DNA of 64,000 bases from Chloroflexota bacterium. GTDB taxonomy: Bacteria > Chloroflexota > UBA11872. The notes beneath the pieces are model-generated. The model had not been told where the DNA came from. It did no database searches and saw only the letters and a program-made list of their open reading frames with translations. Positions 9,042 through 17,809 of the stretch are shown here, in pieces (position 1 is the first letter of the stretch; each line of letters starts with the position of its first letter). The stretch spans positions 62,001-126,000 of the forward strand of contig JAJDZU010000024.1 of assembly GCA_022824495.1 (NCBI GenBank), written 5' to 3'. Made by a program: the position numbers and the translations under genes.

Positions 9042-10013
9042 ATGAGTGATCCGGTGAGGGTTGGGTTTGTTGGGGCGGGGAGCGTGGCGAACCAGGTGCA
9101 TTACCCGTCGCTGGACGAGATCGACGCGGCGGAGCTGCGGGCGATTTCGGAGCTGGACGAGGACAAGCTGACCGCCACCGCGGACCAGTACGACGTGCCC
9201 GGTCGCTACAGCGACTACCGCCGGATGCTGGAGCGCGAGGACCTGGACGCCGTTTACGTGGTGATGCCGCCGCACCTGCTGCACGACATCGTGATCGACT
9301 GCCTGCAGGCCGGGAAGCACGTCTTCATCGAGAAGCCGCCCGGCGTCTCGACCTACGAGACGGAAGCCTTCGCCTGGTACGCCGAGCAGCACGGCTGCCT
9401 GACCATGACCGGCTTCAACCGCCGCTTTATTCCCCTGCTGCGCCACTGCAAGGCGGTGGTGGAAGCCGCCGGGCCGATTCACATGGTGGCCGCGCGCTTT
9501 CACAAGTTTGACCCGCGGCCCGAGGAGTTTGGCTTCTATCGCGGCTCGGTCAGTCACCTGACCTCCGACATCATTCACACCGTCGACTCGCTGCGCTTCC
9601 TCGCCGGAGGCGACGTCGTGGAGGTTCAAGCCCACACACGCGCCCTTGGCCGCCCCTACATGAACGTGCACGCCGCGCTGATCGAGTTCTCCACCGGCTG
9701 CTCAGGCGTGCTGCTGGCCAGCCGCCGCGCCGGCGCCCGCCGCCACACCTTTGAGATCCACGGCGGCGACGTCTCCGCCTACTGGGAGGACGGCGAGGAG
9801 GGCATGATCTATCGCGCCGACGCAAGGACTCCCGAGTTCGTGCGGGGAGCGGATCTGGTCGGCACCGACGCCCCCCATCACCGCTCCGGTTTCCTGGCGG
9901 AGAGCCGCCATTTCATGGAGAGCATCCAGGCCGGCGCCCAACCCCTCACCAACTTCGCGGAAGCCGCCAAGACCATGCGCCTCGTCGACCAGATCGCGGC
10001 GGAGGTGCGCTAG
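9042..10013 (+). CDS. Gfo/Idh/MocA-family oxidoreductase
   Basis: The 323-residue protein opens with a Rossmann fold GFVGAGSVANQVHYPSL and carries the family signature EKPPGVS around residue 100, the position of the catalytic Lys-Pro pair. The C-terminal alpha/beta domain is typical (GSVSHLTSDIIHTVDSLRFL). These NAD(P)-dependent enzymes oxidise or reduce sugars, inositols and their derivatives. It has a good ribosome site (GGGAG) before ATG 9042. It is one of three such enzymes in the window, with low mutual similarity, so substrates probably differ. Confidence 0.85.
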   Translation: MSDPVRVGFVGAGSVANQVHYPSLDEIDAAELRAISELDEDKLTATADQYDVPGRYSDYRRMLEREDLDAVYVVMPPHLLHDIVIDCLQAGKHVFIEKPPGVSTYETEAFAWYAEQHGCLTMTGFNRRFIPLLRHCKAVVEAAGPIHMVAARFHKFDPRPEEFGFYRGSVSHLTSDIIHTVDSLRFLAGGDVVEVQAHTRALGRPYMNVHAALIEFSTGCSGVLLASRRAGARRHTFEIHGGDVSAYWEDGEEGMIYRADARTPEFVRGADLVGTDAPHHRSGFLAESRHFMESIQAGAQPLTNFAEAAKTMRLVDQIAAEVR

Positions 10014-10092
10014 CCGCGGCGACTCTGTCGGGGGACGGCACCGCGCAATCAGCGGTCAGTGGACCGACGACGGCGCAGTCTCGCGACGGTAG

Positions 10093-10329
10093 TCAGCCCC
10101 CGGTCGCGGGACCGGTCAGCTTGTCGACCGCGATCAGGACACCGGTGGCGACGCTGACCAGGAACAGCGTCCACATCATCAGCCGGATCTGGACCGTGCT
10201 AATCGCCGACGTCAACCTGATCTCAAGGTCCTTCAGGTCGGCCTTCGATGCGTAGTGGGCAAGGCTTCGGTCCAACTCCTCACGCAGCTCGGCGCGCGTC
10301 AGGGTTTCAACAGGCGCTTCGGCGGTCAT
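10093..10329 (-). CDS. Small coiled-coil membrane protein (DUF1640-like)
   Basis: The 78-residue product has a charged helical N-terminal half with heptad character (ELREELDRSLAHYASKADLKDLEIRL) and one C-terminal membrane helix (MMWTLFLVSVATGVLIAV). This layout resembles small DUF1640/CCDC90-like proteins, which often sit in membranes as coiled-coil oligomers; function is not known. It stands between convergent and co-directional genes without operon partners. The reading frame is credible because of its amphipathic pattern and ATG start. Confidence 0.5.
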   Translation of the reverse strand: MTAEAPVETLTRAELREELDRSLAHYASKADLKDLEIRLTSAISTVQIRLMMWTLFLVSVATGVLIAVDKLTGPATGG

Positions 10330-10647
10330 GCGGTTCCCCGATCAGAGAGCTTGCGTGGATGACCGCCCGTCTCGACTCAAGCCTGCGACAACTTGGGCAC
10401 GGGACATCCATTCCGCGGAGCCCGCCATCTGTTCTACCCACCGGGCCCGGGGTTGTCAATTGCGCGTCAAGCCCGCACCGATCAGCCGGATGGCGCTTCC
10501 GTTCGTCGCTTGTGCGCTTGCCGTCAACGTCGCCCTGGTCAGCAGCGACGCCACGATCCACGGTGCCGGCGGCCCCGGTCCCGAGCCGAGCCCCGCCCGC
10601 CTGGGCGGTCCGCGCGCTTCACGTCCCGCTGCTCGCCGTACGCAGCC
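10330..10647. other. Intergenic region, nothing recognised
   Basis: About 318 bp between two minus-strand small genes. Reading frames here are overlapping GC-rich frames without recognisable protein features. No repeat, hairpin or convincing promoter was seen. Confidence 0.5.
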
Positions 10648-10860
10648 TCAGCCCTGCTGCAGGTACTCCAGGGCCTTGACGTAGCTGCGGCGTTGCAGGA
10701 AGTGGCGTAACTGGGCCGGGCTGTCGGGGCCGAGCGCTTGAGTCAGCCCGTCCACCTGGCGCAGCGCGGCCTGGAGTTCGGCGGCGGGAGCCGGCGGCGG
10801 GCCAATGGCCCGCAGCAGGGTCTCCAGCGCCTGCGTCAGCTCGCTTCGGTCGTCGCTCAC
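10648..10860 (-). CDS. Small hypothetical protein downstream of osmC
   Basis: The 70-residue product begins with GTG at 10860, six bases after the OsmC-like stop, so it is probably translated from the same transcript. It is predicted to be helical (SELTQALETLLRAIG, then a Pro/Ala-rich turn, then QLRHFLQRRSYVKALEYLQQG). I do not recognise the family. The close spacing and helical composition are the main reasons to keep it. Confidence 0.45.
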   Translation of the reverse strand: MSDDRSELTQALETLLRAIGPPPAPAAELQAALRQVDGLTQALGPDSPAQLRHFLQRRSYVKALEYLQQG

Positions 10861-10866
10861 CGGTAA

Positions 10867-11313
10867 TCAGCCCGCCAGGGTGGCCTCGACGGAGATGTCG
10901 ACGTTGCCGCGGATGGCGTTGGAGATCGGGCACCCGGCCTCGCCCTGCGCGGCCAGGTCGGCGAACCCCGCCTGGTCCAGCCCCGGGACGACGCCTTCCA
11001 CGCTGAGCGAGCTGCTGCCCACCTTGAACCCGCCCGCCGGCAAGGGCTCGAACGTGACCGACGCCGACACGCGCAGTTCCTCCGGTGGATGCCCGGCCTC
11101 GGCGAGCGTGTGCGAGAACGCCATGGCGTAGCAGCTGGCGTGTGAGGCAGCCAGCAATTCCTCCGGGCTGGTCTTGCCGCCCGGCGCCTCGGTGCGGGCG
11201 GGCCAGCTGACCGGCTGCGCCGTGAGGGCGCCGCTTCCCGCGTCGAACGTCCCCGTTCCTTGAAGCAAGTCTCCGCGCCAGATGACGTCGGCCCGTCGGA
11301 CGATGTCGGCCAT
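10867..11313 (-). CDS. osmC: OsmC-family peroxiredoxin-like protein
   Basis: The 148-residue protein has both redox cysteines of the OsmC family: Cys61 in the SHASCYAMAFSHTL helix and Cys128 in GCPISNAI. The N-terminal RRADVIWRGDLLQGTG strand and GGKTSPEELLAASHA segment are characteristic. OsmC proteins reduce organic hydroperoxides in the cytoplasm as homodimers. The gene faces away from the HTH regulator at 11502 with 188 bp between starts, so that regulator could control it, but no operator was identified. Confidence 0.9.
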   Translation of the reverse strand: MADIVRRADVIWRGDLLQGTGTFDAGSGALTAQPVSWPARTEAPGGKTSPEELLAASHASCYAMAFSHTLAEAGHPPEELRVSASVTFEPLPAGGFKVGSSSLSVEGVVPGLDQAGFADLAAQGEAGCPISNAIRGNVDISVEATLAG

Positions 11314-11501
11314 GTCCAGTCCTTTCCGTCAGGTGATCCGGTTGCTCGTGCCGCGGATTGTCGCCTCTTCCGGCATTGCGTGCCACACGCCGCTGCGCCG
11401 CAGCGGTTGCGGGTCACGCGTCCGGTACAGGTTTGGCGGCTCAATCAGCGGTGCTGGTTTGGAGGCCGATGGCTCGCTCGCTATAGTGCCTGTCCCCTGT
11501 T

Positions 11502-12197
11502 ATGGGCTTTGCCAACGCCGTCCGACAACTCCGCGAGCAGCGTCGCCTGACCAAGGCGGCGCTCGCTGCGCGTTGTGGGCTGGCGCCTTCCTATCTCTCT
11601 CGGCTGGAGAGTGGCGACTACAAGAGTCCAACCGTGGCCACTCTGGTAACGCTGGCCCGGGGCCTGGAGGTGGACCCGCGGGAACTGCTGGCGCTGGCCG
11701 GCTACGTTCCCGACGACATGGCCAACACGCGCCGGCGCTTTGCGGAAGAGACGATAGCCAGCGTGGCGGAATCGGCCATCCGCTCGATTTCGCGCACGGT
11801 CAGCACCACGCTCAATCCCGACCACGACGACAGCGATGACGAGCAGCTCCACGTGGACCGAGGGCTCCTGGCGGAGCGGCTGCGCACGCGTCGTCGTTCC
11901 GACCGCCTGACGACTCGGCAAGTCGCGCGAAAGGCCGGCGTGCGCGTGAGCGTGATCACCGACCTCGAGGCGGGCCGAGAGCCGTCCGCCGCGATCGACC
12001 TTGCGCAGTTGGTCGCCCGAGGGTATTCGCTGACCACGTCCGAGGTTGATGACCTGCTGTTTGAGGTTGGCTTGAGCCAGTTCCTGGCCGAGGACATTGT
12101 CCTGTCGACCGAGTCGCGCCGCATGACGCTGGAATTCGCTCGCCTGGCGCGGATCCGCGACCGTCACAGCCGCCAGGGCACGGGTCTGGGCGACTAG
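11502..12197 (+). CDS. Transcriptional regulator with two XRE-type HTH domains
   Basis: The 231-residue protein has a canonical N-terminal Cro/CI helix-turn-helix (residues about 6-62, with TKAALAARCGLAPSYLSRLESGDYKSPTVATL) and a second, more diverged HTH at about 124-172 (RTRRRSDRLTTRQVARKAGVRVSVITDLEAGREPS). An acidic linker separates them. Tandem HTH units in one chain could bind two half-sites or act as a pseudo-dimer. It is divergent from osmC; no effector domain is visible. Confidence 0.8.
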   Translation: MGFANAVRQLREQRRLTKAALAARCGLAPSYLSRLESGDYKSPTVATLVTLARGLEVDPRELLALAGYVPDDMANTRRRFAEETIASVAESAIRSISRTVSTTLNPDHDDSDDEQLHVDRGLLAERLRTRRRSDRLTTRQVARKAGVRVSVITDLEAGREPSAAIDLAQLVARGYSLTTSEVDDLLFEVGLSQFLAEDIVLSTESRRMTLEFARLARIRDRHSRQGTGLGD

Positions 12198-12273
12198 CGC
12201 GTCGGTCCCGGGCATGCCCGGTTCGCCGGGGTGTCCGCCTGCCGGACTTACGAAGGCCGGGTGTGGCCGCCCG

Positions 12274-14148
12274 TTAGCTGCCCACCACGACGCCGACGGC
12301 TATTGAGGTCGCGTTGTCCGAGGCCAGGCCGTCGGCCGTTGAAAATGCCGTCCAGGTTGATCCGTCAAAGCGGCCCACGCCATCGTCGGTGGCAATCCAG
12401 ATGTTCCCAAGGCTGTCTTCCGCCAGACCACGGACATTGTTGGACGGCAAGCCCGCATTTAGGACGTTATCCGTTGAGAACGCCCCGTCCCGGAGCCGAC
12501 TCACGCCGCCGCTGGTCGCCACCCAGACCGTTCCATCGCTGGCAACCAGGATGTCGCGGATGTTGCCGCTGCCAAGCCCCTGGCCGACTCCGAAGTGCTC
12601 CCACTGCAACGGGTTGAGAGTCCGCGACAGGCCGGCGTTGGCGGTGCCGAACCACAAGCCGCCGTCCGCACCCACCGCGACCGCCGTGACGTTGTTGCTG
12701 GCGATTCCCGAACTGTCGATGTCGTAGATGTACCAATTCTCTGCGGCCGCGTCGTAGAGCACAGCGCCACGGTCGGTTGCAAACATCAGGCCATGCGCGG
12801 TTCCCGGGATCATGTGGACCCGGTTCACGTCTGAGGTTGGCAGATTGGAATTGTCGGACCGGAGCCTGTCCCAACTGCCGCCGTCGAACCAGCTGACGCC
12901 CTGCCGCGGGTGGACCATCCAGATGACGTCCGAGGCCTGACCGCCGGCCAGAGACGCGACGTCGTCGGAACCGATCTGGTTGCTTGTGGTCGAGCGGTCG
13001 AAGACCGCGCCGTCCCCGTTGCGGTTCATTCGGACGAGACCGGCGTTCGTACCGGCCCAAATCCGGCCGTTCCGATCCACGAGCACGGACTGCACCCGGT
13101 TGGTGCCGAGCGCGGAGCCGTCCCTGTTGAGCTGTTGCCACGATGCACCGTCGTAGAGAAGCACGCCGCCGTCGCTCGTACCGACCACGACGAGTTCGCC
13201 CGCGGATTGCGGCGGCGCCGGTGAGGCCGTGGTCCCAGGGCTGACGCTCGGGGTGGCCGCTGGCGTGGGCGAGGCGCCAGGCGCTGGGGTTGCCAGGGGC
13301 GTGGTGAATTCGATGATCGACGGCGTATAGGCCTGCCCCGTCGCCAATGGCACGGCGGCGCTAAAGGCGTCGAATGCCTGCCAGGAATCCGCCGGGTACT
13401 TCTGGTTCCGCAGATCGTCGCCCAGCAGCCGGAGCTTGACCGGGGCTTGCGGGTCCTGCGGATGGTGCTCCATGACCGCCGCCTGGAAGTACTGCCGAAC
13501 GAATCCGCGGGTGGCCGCCGCGATGTGCACGGTGCCCGCCGCGTTGGTGTCGAGCCTGGCTTCGGTCTTCGGGAAGCCGAAGGCCTGTACGCCGCCAAAG
13601 TCGTTGAAGAAGTCAAGGAAGCCGGTGTAAACGCCTCCAACCGAGAAGTTGGAGACCTTGTGGTTCCAAGGCCCGAGCTGCTCACCGGTGTTGTTGTTGA
13701 CGGTTCCCGGTTCCACGCCCAGGTCGGGGCTGCCTCCCTGGCCGCCGCCGAAGTAGTCCCAGGTGAGCCGGCGCTCAAGCACATAGATGCCGCCAAGGTC
13801 GGGGCGTCGGTGGAAGTCAACGACGCCGCGTTGGAAGTACTGGGTGAGCGTGCCGGGCTCCTCGACGTGGACTTCGGACGTCGGGAAGCCCCAGCGCTGA
13901 AGCCCGCCGGTGCGGTCGAAGAACTCCTGGAAGTCGGCCGTGAGCGTCTCGGTGCCCACCGTCACGCTCAGCCGCGGGACGTTGTGCTGAAGCGCCGAGT
14001 TACCGGGCGCGCTGAGGAAGGTGCTGTCGAGGACCGTAATCGGCCCGAAGCCGGAGGTGACCTGCGCGGTGAGGGCTGCGGGGCCAAGGGTCAGGGCCAC
14101 CAGCAGCGTGATGGCCGCTATTCCGAGCGTGACGCGTACGCGGGTCAG
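12274..14148 (-). CDS. Secreted two-component-type propeller protein with FGFP/YFQ repeats
   Basis: I place the start at CTG 14148, giving 624 residues. The GTG at 14100 would cut a signal peptide in half. From CTG the N-terminus is basic then hydrophobic (MTRVRVTLGIAAITLLVALTL) ending near LTAQ, and GGAAGG-like GGAAGG lies 6-11 bases upstream. The mature N-terminal part has two repeats of a motif seen in secreted Chloroflexota proteins (EFF..GGLQRWGFPTSE and QYFQRGVV). A Pro/Thr/Ala-rich linker follows, then about six Reg_prop-like blades (GRIWAGTNAGL, GGLWFGTANAGL, GNIWIATDDGV). It is probably extracellular; binding function is unknown. Confidence 0.7.
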   Translation of the reverse strand: MTRVRVTLGIAAITLLVALTLGPAALTAQVTSGFGPITVLDSTFLSAPGNSALQHNVPRLSVTVGTETLTADFQEFFDRTGGLQRWGFPTSEVHVEEPGTLTQYFQRGVVDFHRRPDLGGIYVLERRLTWDYFGGGQGGSPDLGVEPGTVNNNTGEQLGPWNHKVSNFSVGGVYTGFLDFFNDFGGVQAFGFPKTEARLDTNAAGTVHIAAATRGFVRQYFQAAVMEHHPQDPQAPVKLRLLGDDLRNQKYPADSWQAFDAFSAAVPLATGQAYTPSIIEFTTPLATPAPGASPTPAATPSVSPGTTASPAPPQSAGELVVVGTSDGGVLLYDGASWQQLNRDGSALGTNRVQSVLVDRNGRIWAGTNAGLVRMNRNGDGAVFDRSTTSNQIGSDDVASLAGGQASDVIWMVHPRQGVSWFDGGSWDRLRSDNSNLPTSDVNRVHMIPGTAHGLMFATDRGAVLYDAAAENWYIYDIDSSGIASNNVTAVAVGADGGLWFGTANAGLSRTLNPLQWEHFGVGQGLGSGNIRDILVASDGTVWVATSGGVSRLRDGAFSTDNVLNAGLPSNNVRGLAEDSLGNIWIATDDGVGRFDGSTWTAFSTADGLASDNATSIAVGVVVGS

Positions 14149-14275
14149 GTCCGCGAACCTTCCTTCGTCGCTTGGGACGGTGACGCCTCTGCCGTACCGG
14201 ACCTACGGTACGCCGCGCCCGCGCCGCCTCAACCAATCCGGATTATATGTATTGCCTCGCGCCGCGCCAGCCCCG

Positions 14276-14533
14276 CTAGCCCAGCGCCAGCCCAACAGCG
14301 ACCACGACCAGCGTCAGCCCGATGCCCAAGCCCAGGCTGATGGTCAGGTCCCGGCGCAGATGCGGCAGTGTCGGCAGGCGCACGGCGGTACGCGCCGACG
14401 AGGTGTGCGGGAGCGTCGTCTCCGGCGCCGCCGGCGTCTGGCCCTCGGTTGGGACCGCAGGCCTGGACCGACGGGCCACGCGGCGGATCGGGGCGCGGCG
14501 TCGACGCCGGGTCGACCGCCGACGGTTAGCCAT
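14276..14533 (-). CDS. Arg-rich single-pass membrane protein
   Basis: The 85-residue product has an extremely basic N-terminus (runs of Arg through residue 23), a Pro/Thr-rich middle and one C-terminal membrane helix (LTISLGLGIGLTLVVVAVGLAL). The ATG at 14533 overlaps the end of the rhomboid gene by eight bases in another frame, typical of translational coupling. It probably belongs to the parB-rhomboid operon. The basic cytoplasmic tail could contact nucleic acid or acidic lipids, but this is speculation. Confidence 0.5.
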   Translation of the reverse strand: MANRRRSTRRRRRAPIRRVARRSRPAVPTEGQTPAAPETTLPHTSSARTAVRLPTLPHLRRDLTISLGLGIGLTLVVVAVGLALG

Positions 14534-15230
14534 TCATTCCTCCCAGCCGGTCCTTGTCGCCGTGCCGTGGCGCGGTCGCGCGGATGCCAGCTTTATCGTG
14601 CGTGTCCTTGCTGCGCCGTCGTCGAATCTCCCAGCGCACCAGCAGCCCCGCCATGATGCCGGTTGCGAAGCCCGCCAAGTGAGCTTGCCACGCAATGTTC
14701 GAGTCAAGAAAGGACGGCGGCTGGGTCAGCACACCGATGAGCTGCACCGATAGCCAGAGACCGCCGGCCAGCAAGCCGGCCCATCCGCCGACCGTTACGA
14801 CGCCGATCAACCCGGCCACGCCAGCGCTGGCGCCAATGGTGGGGATGAGGGATGCGCTGTTCATCAACGCGTGGAAGATTCCGCCAACCGCGACGGCCGC
14901 CGCCCAGACGATGCCAAAGCGCCACGAGCCAATCGCCCGCTCGACCATCGTGCCGAGCACGGCGATGAATGCCAGGTTAACCGCGAGGTGACCCAGGTCG
15001 CCGTGCAGAAACGACGACGTGAAGAGCGTCAACGCGTAAGGGGTTGGCGAACCGTGGATCGCGTAGCCCCGGCTATCAAGGAGTACGGCGGGCAGCAGGC
15101 CGAAGCGCCAGGCCCATTCTTGCCCGGCCGGTCCCTGCGCGACCTGGAGTCCGTAGATCGCCAGGTTGGCCAGCAGCAATGCGCCGGCGACAGGGCTCGG
15201 TAGCCCGAGGCTACGGCGCCAGCGCAGCAC
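14526..15230 (-). CDS. Rhomboid-family intramembrane serine protease
   Basis: The 234-residue protein has about six membrane helices and the rhomboid signatures: FLHGDLGHLAVNL in the second helix region, catalytic serine in GASAG, and catalytic histidine in HLAGFATG. Rhomboids cleave substrates within the membrane. It starts with GTG at 15230, nine bases after the parB stop, and its ribosome site lies at the end of parB. A basic cytoplasmic tail follows the last helix. The link with chromosome partitioning genes is positional only. Confidence 0.9.
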   Translation of the reverse strand: MLRWRRSLGLPSPVAGALLLANLAIYGLQVAQGPAGQEWAWRFGLLPAVLLDSRGYAIHGSPTPYALTLFTSSFLHGDLGHLAVNLAFIAVLGTMVERAIGSWRFGIVWAAAVAVGGIFHALMNSASLIPTIGASAGVAGLIGVVTVGGWAGLLAGGLWLSVQLIGVLTQPPSFLDSNIAWQAHLAGFATGIMAGLLVRWEIRRRRSKDTHDKAGIRATAPRHGDKDRLGGMNG

Positions 15231-15239
15231 TCGACCTAC

Positions 15240-16067
15240 TCACTCCGGCAGCAGAATCCCGAGGAGGGCGTCCAGGTCCTCCGGATCGCGATATTCGATC
15301 TGGATGCGCCCGCGCTTTCGGCTGCCCACGAAGCGGACGCGCGTGCCCAGCCGCCACTGCAGGCGCTCGGCGACGTGCTCCAACTCCACGTCGGGCGGCC
15401 GCGGCGCCTTCAGCTGGCGGCGGGCCTCCCGCTCCGCCTGGCGCAGGTTGAGACGGCCGGTCAGCATTCGCAGAAACAGCCGGCGCCGGGTCTCGTGATC
15501 GGTAATTCCGACCAGCGTGCGCCCATGGCTTTCCGAGATCCGCCCCTCGGCCAGGGCCTGACGCATGTCGCTGTCCAGCTTCTGCAGGCGCAGCGTGTTG
15601 GTCACCGAGGAGCGGCTCGTACCCACCACCGCCGCCACCTGGGCCTGGGTCATGCCGTAGTCATCGATCAGCGCCTGATAGGCGTGCGCCTTCTCCAGCG
15701 GGCCCAGGTCCCTGCGCTGGAGATTCTCGACCAGCGCCAACTCCACCCGTCGCCGCGCATCGGCCGCGATGACGGTCACCGGAACCACTGTCAGGCCCGC
15801 GTTACGCGCTGCCCGCCAGCGGCGTTCGCCGGCTACCAGCAGAAACCGTCCGGGCCGATCCGGTGTGGGGGTTACCAGCAATGGCTGCAGTACACCGTGC
15901 CGGCCGATTGAGTCGGCCAGGCTTTCCTCATCCTCGGAGACGAACCTGCGACGTGGCTGCTGCGGGTTGGGTTCAATGCGATCCAGGGGGAGGGTGCGCC
16001 AATCGCCGGTCACCGACTCCCCAAGCTCGTCCGGCTGCTTGCGCGAGCCTTTCCCCAATTGCCTCAC
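15240..16067 (-). CDS. parB: Chromosome partitioning protein ParB
   Basis: The 275-residue protein has the ParB/Spo0J order: N-terminal CTPase domain with LDRIEPNPQQPRR, LLVTP and AGERRWRAA (79-87, the GERRxRA CTP-binding box), ENLQRRDLGPLEKA (114-127), a central HTH (MTQAQVAAVVGTSRSSVTNTLRL) and a C-terminal dimerisation region. ParB loads on parS sites near the origin and slides as a CTP-dependent clamp. It starts at GTG 16067. No parA/soj gene is adjacent, which is unusual, and I did not find a convincing parS site in the window. Confidence 0.92.
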   Translation of the reverse strand: MRQLGKGSRKQPDELGESVTGDWRTLPLDRIEPNPQQPRRRFVSEDEESLADSIGRHGVLQPLLVTPTPDRPGRFLLVAGERRWRAARNAGLTVVPVTVIAADARRRVELALVENLQRRDLGPLEKAHAYQALIDDYGMTQAQVAAVVGTSRSSVTNTLRLQKLDSDMRQALAEGRISESHGRTLVGITDHETRRRLFLRMLTGRLNLRQAEREARRQLKAPRPPDVELEHVAERLQWRLGTRVRFVGSRKRGRIQIEYRDPEDLDALLGILLPE

Positions 16068-16438
16068 CGTGACTGCTCAGTGCCCGGATGTATACGGACA
16101 GCTTACATGGTTACCGCGGTCTCGTCCATCGTGTGTGCAAGAAGCATCGAATGCGTCTTGGGAATCTGGTTAATGATTAAGACTGGTAGAAGTCCCAGTC
16201 GGACCGTGAGTCGTGGGGAAAACACGCTGCGGTTGACGGTGGCACTCGGAGTGGCGTGATTCGTAAGGCCCGGGCTGCGAGCCTGAACGGTCTGTGGATG
16301 GCAGACGTACGAGTGCGATCGGTGTCACCAACCGCGGGCCGGTAGGGCCGGATCGGCCGCAGCGGACAGCACCTATCCACAACGGCTGTGGGTTATCCAC
16401 ACAATCGGACCGGTTATCCACAAACCGGTCGTCGGAGG
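16068..16438. other. oriC: Probable chromosomal replication origin (oriC)
   Basis: This 371-bp gap lies between the 3' end of dnaA and the 5' end of parB. It contains a cluster of DnaA boxes next to dnaA, a further reverse-orientation near-match TGTGGATGG at 16293-16301, and an AT-richer stretch around 16165-16190 (GGTTAATGATTAAGAC) that could be the unwinding element. The gap upstream of dnaA (17810-18267) has no TTATCCACA-like site, so the downstream gap is the better origin candidate. It must also hold the parB promoter. Confidence 0.8.
16373..16421 (+). promoter_or_regulatory. Three DnaA boxes at 20-bp intervals
   Basis: Boxes are CTATCCACA (16373-16381), TTATCCACA (16393-16401) and TTATCCACA (16413-16421), all in the same orientation. 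Start-to-start spacing is exactly 20 bp, close to two helical turns, which would put bound DnaA on one face. The second and third are perfect matches to the consensus; the first differs at one position. The third is flanked by CCGG/CCGG arms. Confidence 0.85.
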
Positions 16439-17809
16439 CTAGTCGGCCAGGTGGACCCGGATGGCTTCGATATCCGCCTTCAGCTGATCCTCAAGCTTTA
16501 GCCGGCGCTCGATTTTGTTGCAGCCGTGCAACACCGTGGTGTGGTCGCGTCCTCCCAGCACCCGCCCGATTTCTGGAAAGGTTTCCCGACCGTCGTTGCG
16601 CATCAGGTACATGGCGACCTGGCGCACGCCTGCCGTTCGCGCGTCGCGACGCTTCCCGAGCAGATCGTCTTGCGCCACGTCGTAGTGCCGCGACGTGGCG
16701 GCCAGGATGGCGGCAGTGGCGGGCGGGCGACTGGCGGCTGCGCGGCCGAGGCCGGACAGCGCCTGTTCAGCGGCGGCGGGCTGCAACTCCAGGCCGTGCA
16801 GCTCGGCGTAGATCAGAGTGCGGGTCAACGCGCCTTCCAGTTCCCGAACGTTGCGCGTAATGCGGTCAGCCAGGAAATCCACGACATCCTCGGAGACACT
16901 GGCGCCGGACGCGGCGGCGTGCTGGTGCAGGATCATGCGCCGCAGGTCCAGGTCGGGCGCCTGGATGTCGGCCACCAGCCCAACCTCAAAGCGGCTGCGC
17001 AGGCGGGCTTCAAGGCGGGCGATTTCACGCGGCGGGCGATCACTGGTCAGCACGATCTGACCGCCGGCCTCGTAAATCGCGTTGAAGGTATGGAACATTT
17101 CCTCCTGCGAGGCTTCGGTTCGAGAGAGGAACTCGACGTCGTCCACCATCAACAGATCGACGGTGCGATAGCGCTCGCGGAAGCGGCGACGCCGGTCACC
17201 GCGGCTCTCGGTGCGGATCGCATGTAACAGATCGTTGACGAAGGTCTCGCAGGGCACGTACCGCATGCGAGTCTCGGGGCGCCGCGCCAGGACGGCACGG
17301 CCGATGGCATGCAGCAGGTGCGTCTTGCCCAGGCCCACCCCGCTATAGAGAAAGAGCGGGTTATACACGTCGCCCGGTCGTTCGCTGACTCGAAGCGCGG
17401 CGGCGTGGGCCAGGCGGTTCGAGGAGCCGACCACGAAGCGCTCAAAGGTGTAGCGGGGATTGAGGCGTACGCCGGGAGCGGCGCTGGCGGCCGTCGTCGC
17501 CGCCGGGGTCGGGACTGGCGCCGGGGCCGGATCCGCGAGCCAGGCCGGCGGGCCGGCGGGCTGCTCGGCCTGCACGACAAAGGTAACGTGGACATCACCG
17601 CCGTGCGCCTTTGAGACCGCGCGTGCGACCATCTCACGGTAGCGCCGGGTTACGATTTCCTTGGCGAATACGGTCGGGACCGCTACGACAATCTCGCGCC
17701 CGCCAGCGCGGACGAACTTCGCATCTCGAAACCATGCCGCAAAATCCGCTTTCGGAACCTCGACTTGCAGCGCGCCGAGAGCCGCCTCCCACGTGCGTTG
17801 GCTCAGCAT
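16439..17809 (-). CDS. dnaA: Chromosomal replication initiator DnaA
   Basis: I choose ATG 17809, giving 456 residues that start MLSQRTWEAALGALQ, the normal domain I beginning; the longer frame to 17911 adds non-homologous sequence. Domain I spans about 1-80, an Ala/Pro-rich domain II about 85-115, AAA+ domain III has Walker A GVGLGKTH (157-164) and Walker B MVDDVEF (221-227), and domain IV has the DNA-binding signature GRDHTTVLHGC (420-430). The protein opens the origin by binding DnaA boxes, which lie just downstream of its stop codon. Confidence 0.95.
   Translation of the reverse strand: MLSQRTWEAALGALQVEVPKADFAAWFRDAKFVRAGGREIVVAVPTVFAKEIVTRRYREMVARAVSKAHGGDVHVTFVVQAEQPAGPPAWLADPAPAPVPTPAATTAASAAPGVRLNPRYTFERFVVGSSNRLAHAAALRVSERPGDVYNPLFLYSGVGLGKTHLLHAIGRAVLARRPETRMRYVPCETFVNDLLHAIRTESRGDRRRRFRERYRTVDLLMVDDVEFLSRTEASQEEMFHTFNAIYEAGGQIVLTSDRPPREIARLEARLRSRFEVGLVADIQAPDLDLRRMILHQHAAASGASVSEDVVDFLADRITRNVRELEGALTRTLIYAELHGLELQPAAAEQALSGLGRAAASRPPATAAILAATSRHYDVAQDDLLGKRRDARTAGVRQVAMYLMRNDGRETFPEIGRVLGGRDHTTVLHGCNKIERRLKLEDQLKADIEAIRVHLAD

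Noticed and set aside
10619..11386. 255-codon minus-strand frame over osmC
   Set aside because: Overlaps the OsmC frame with its two catalytic cysteines; composition is Arg/Gly-rich frame noise.
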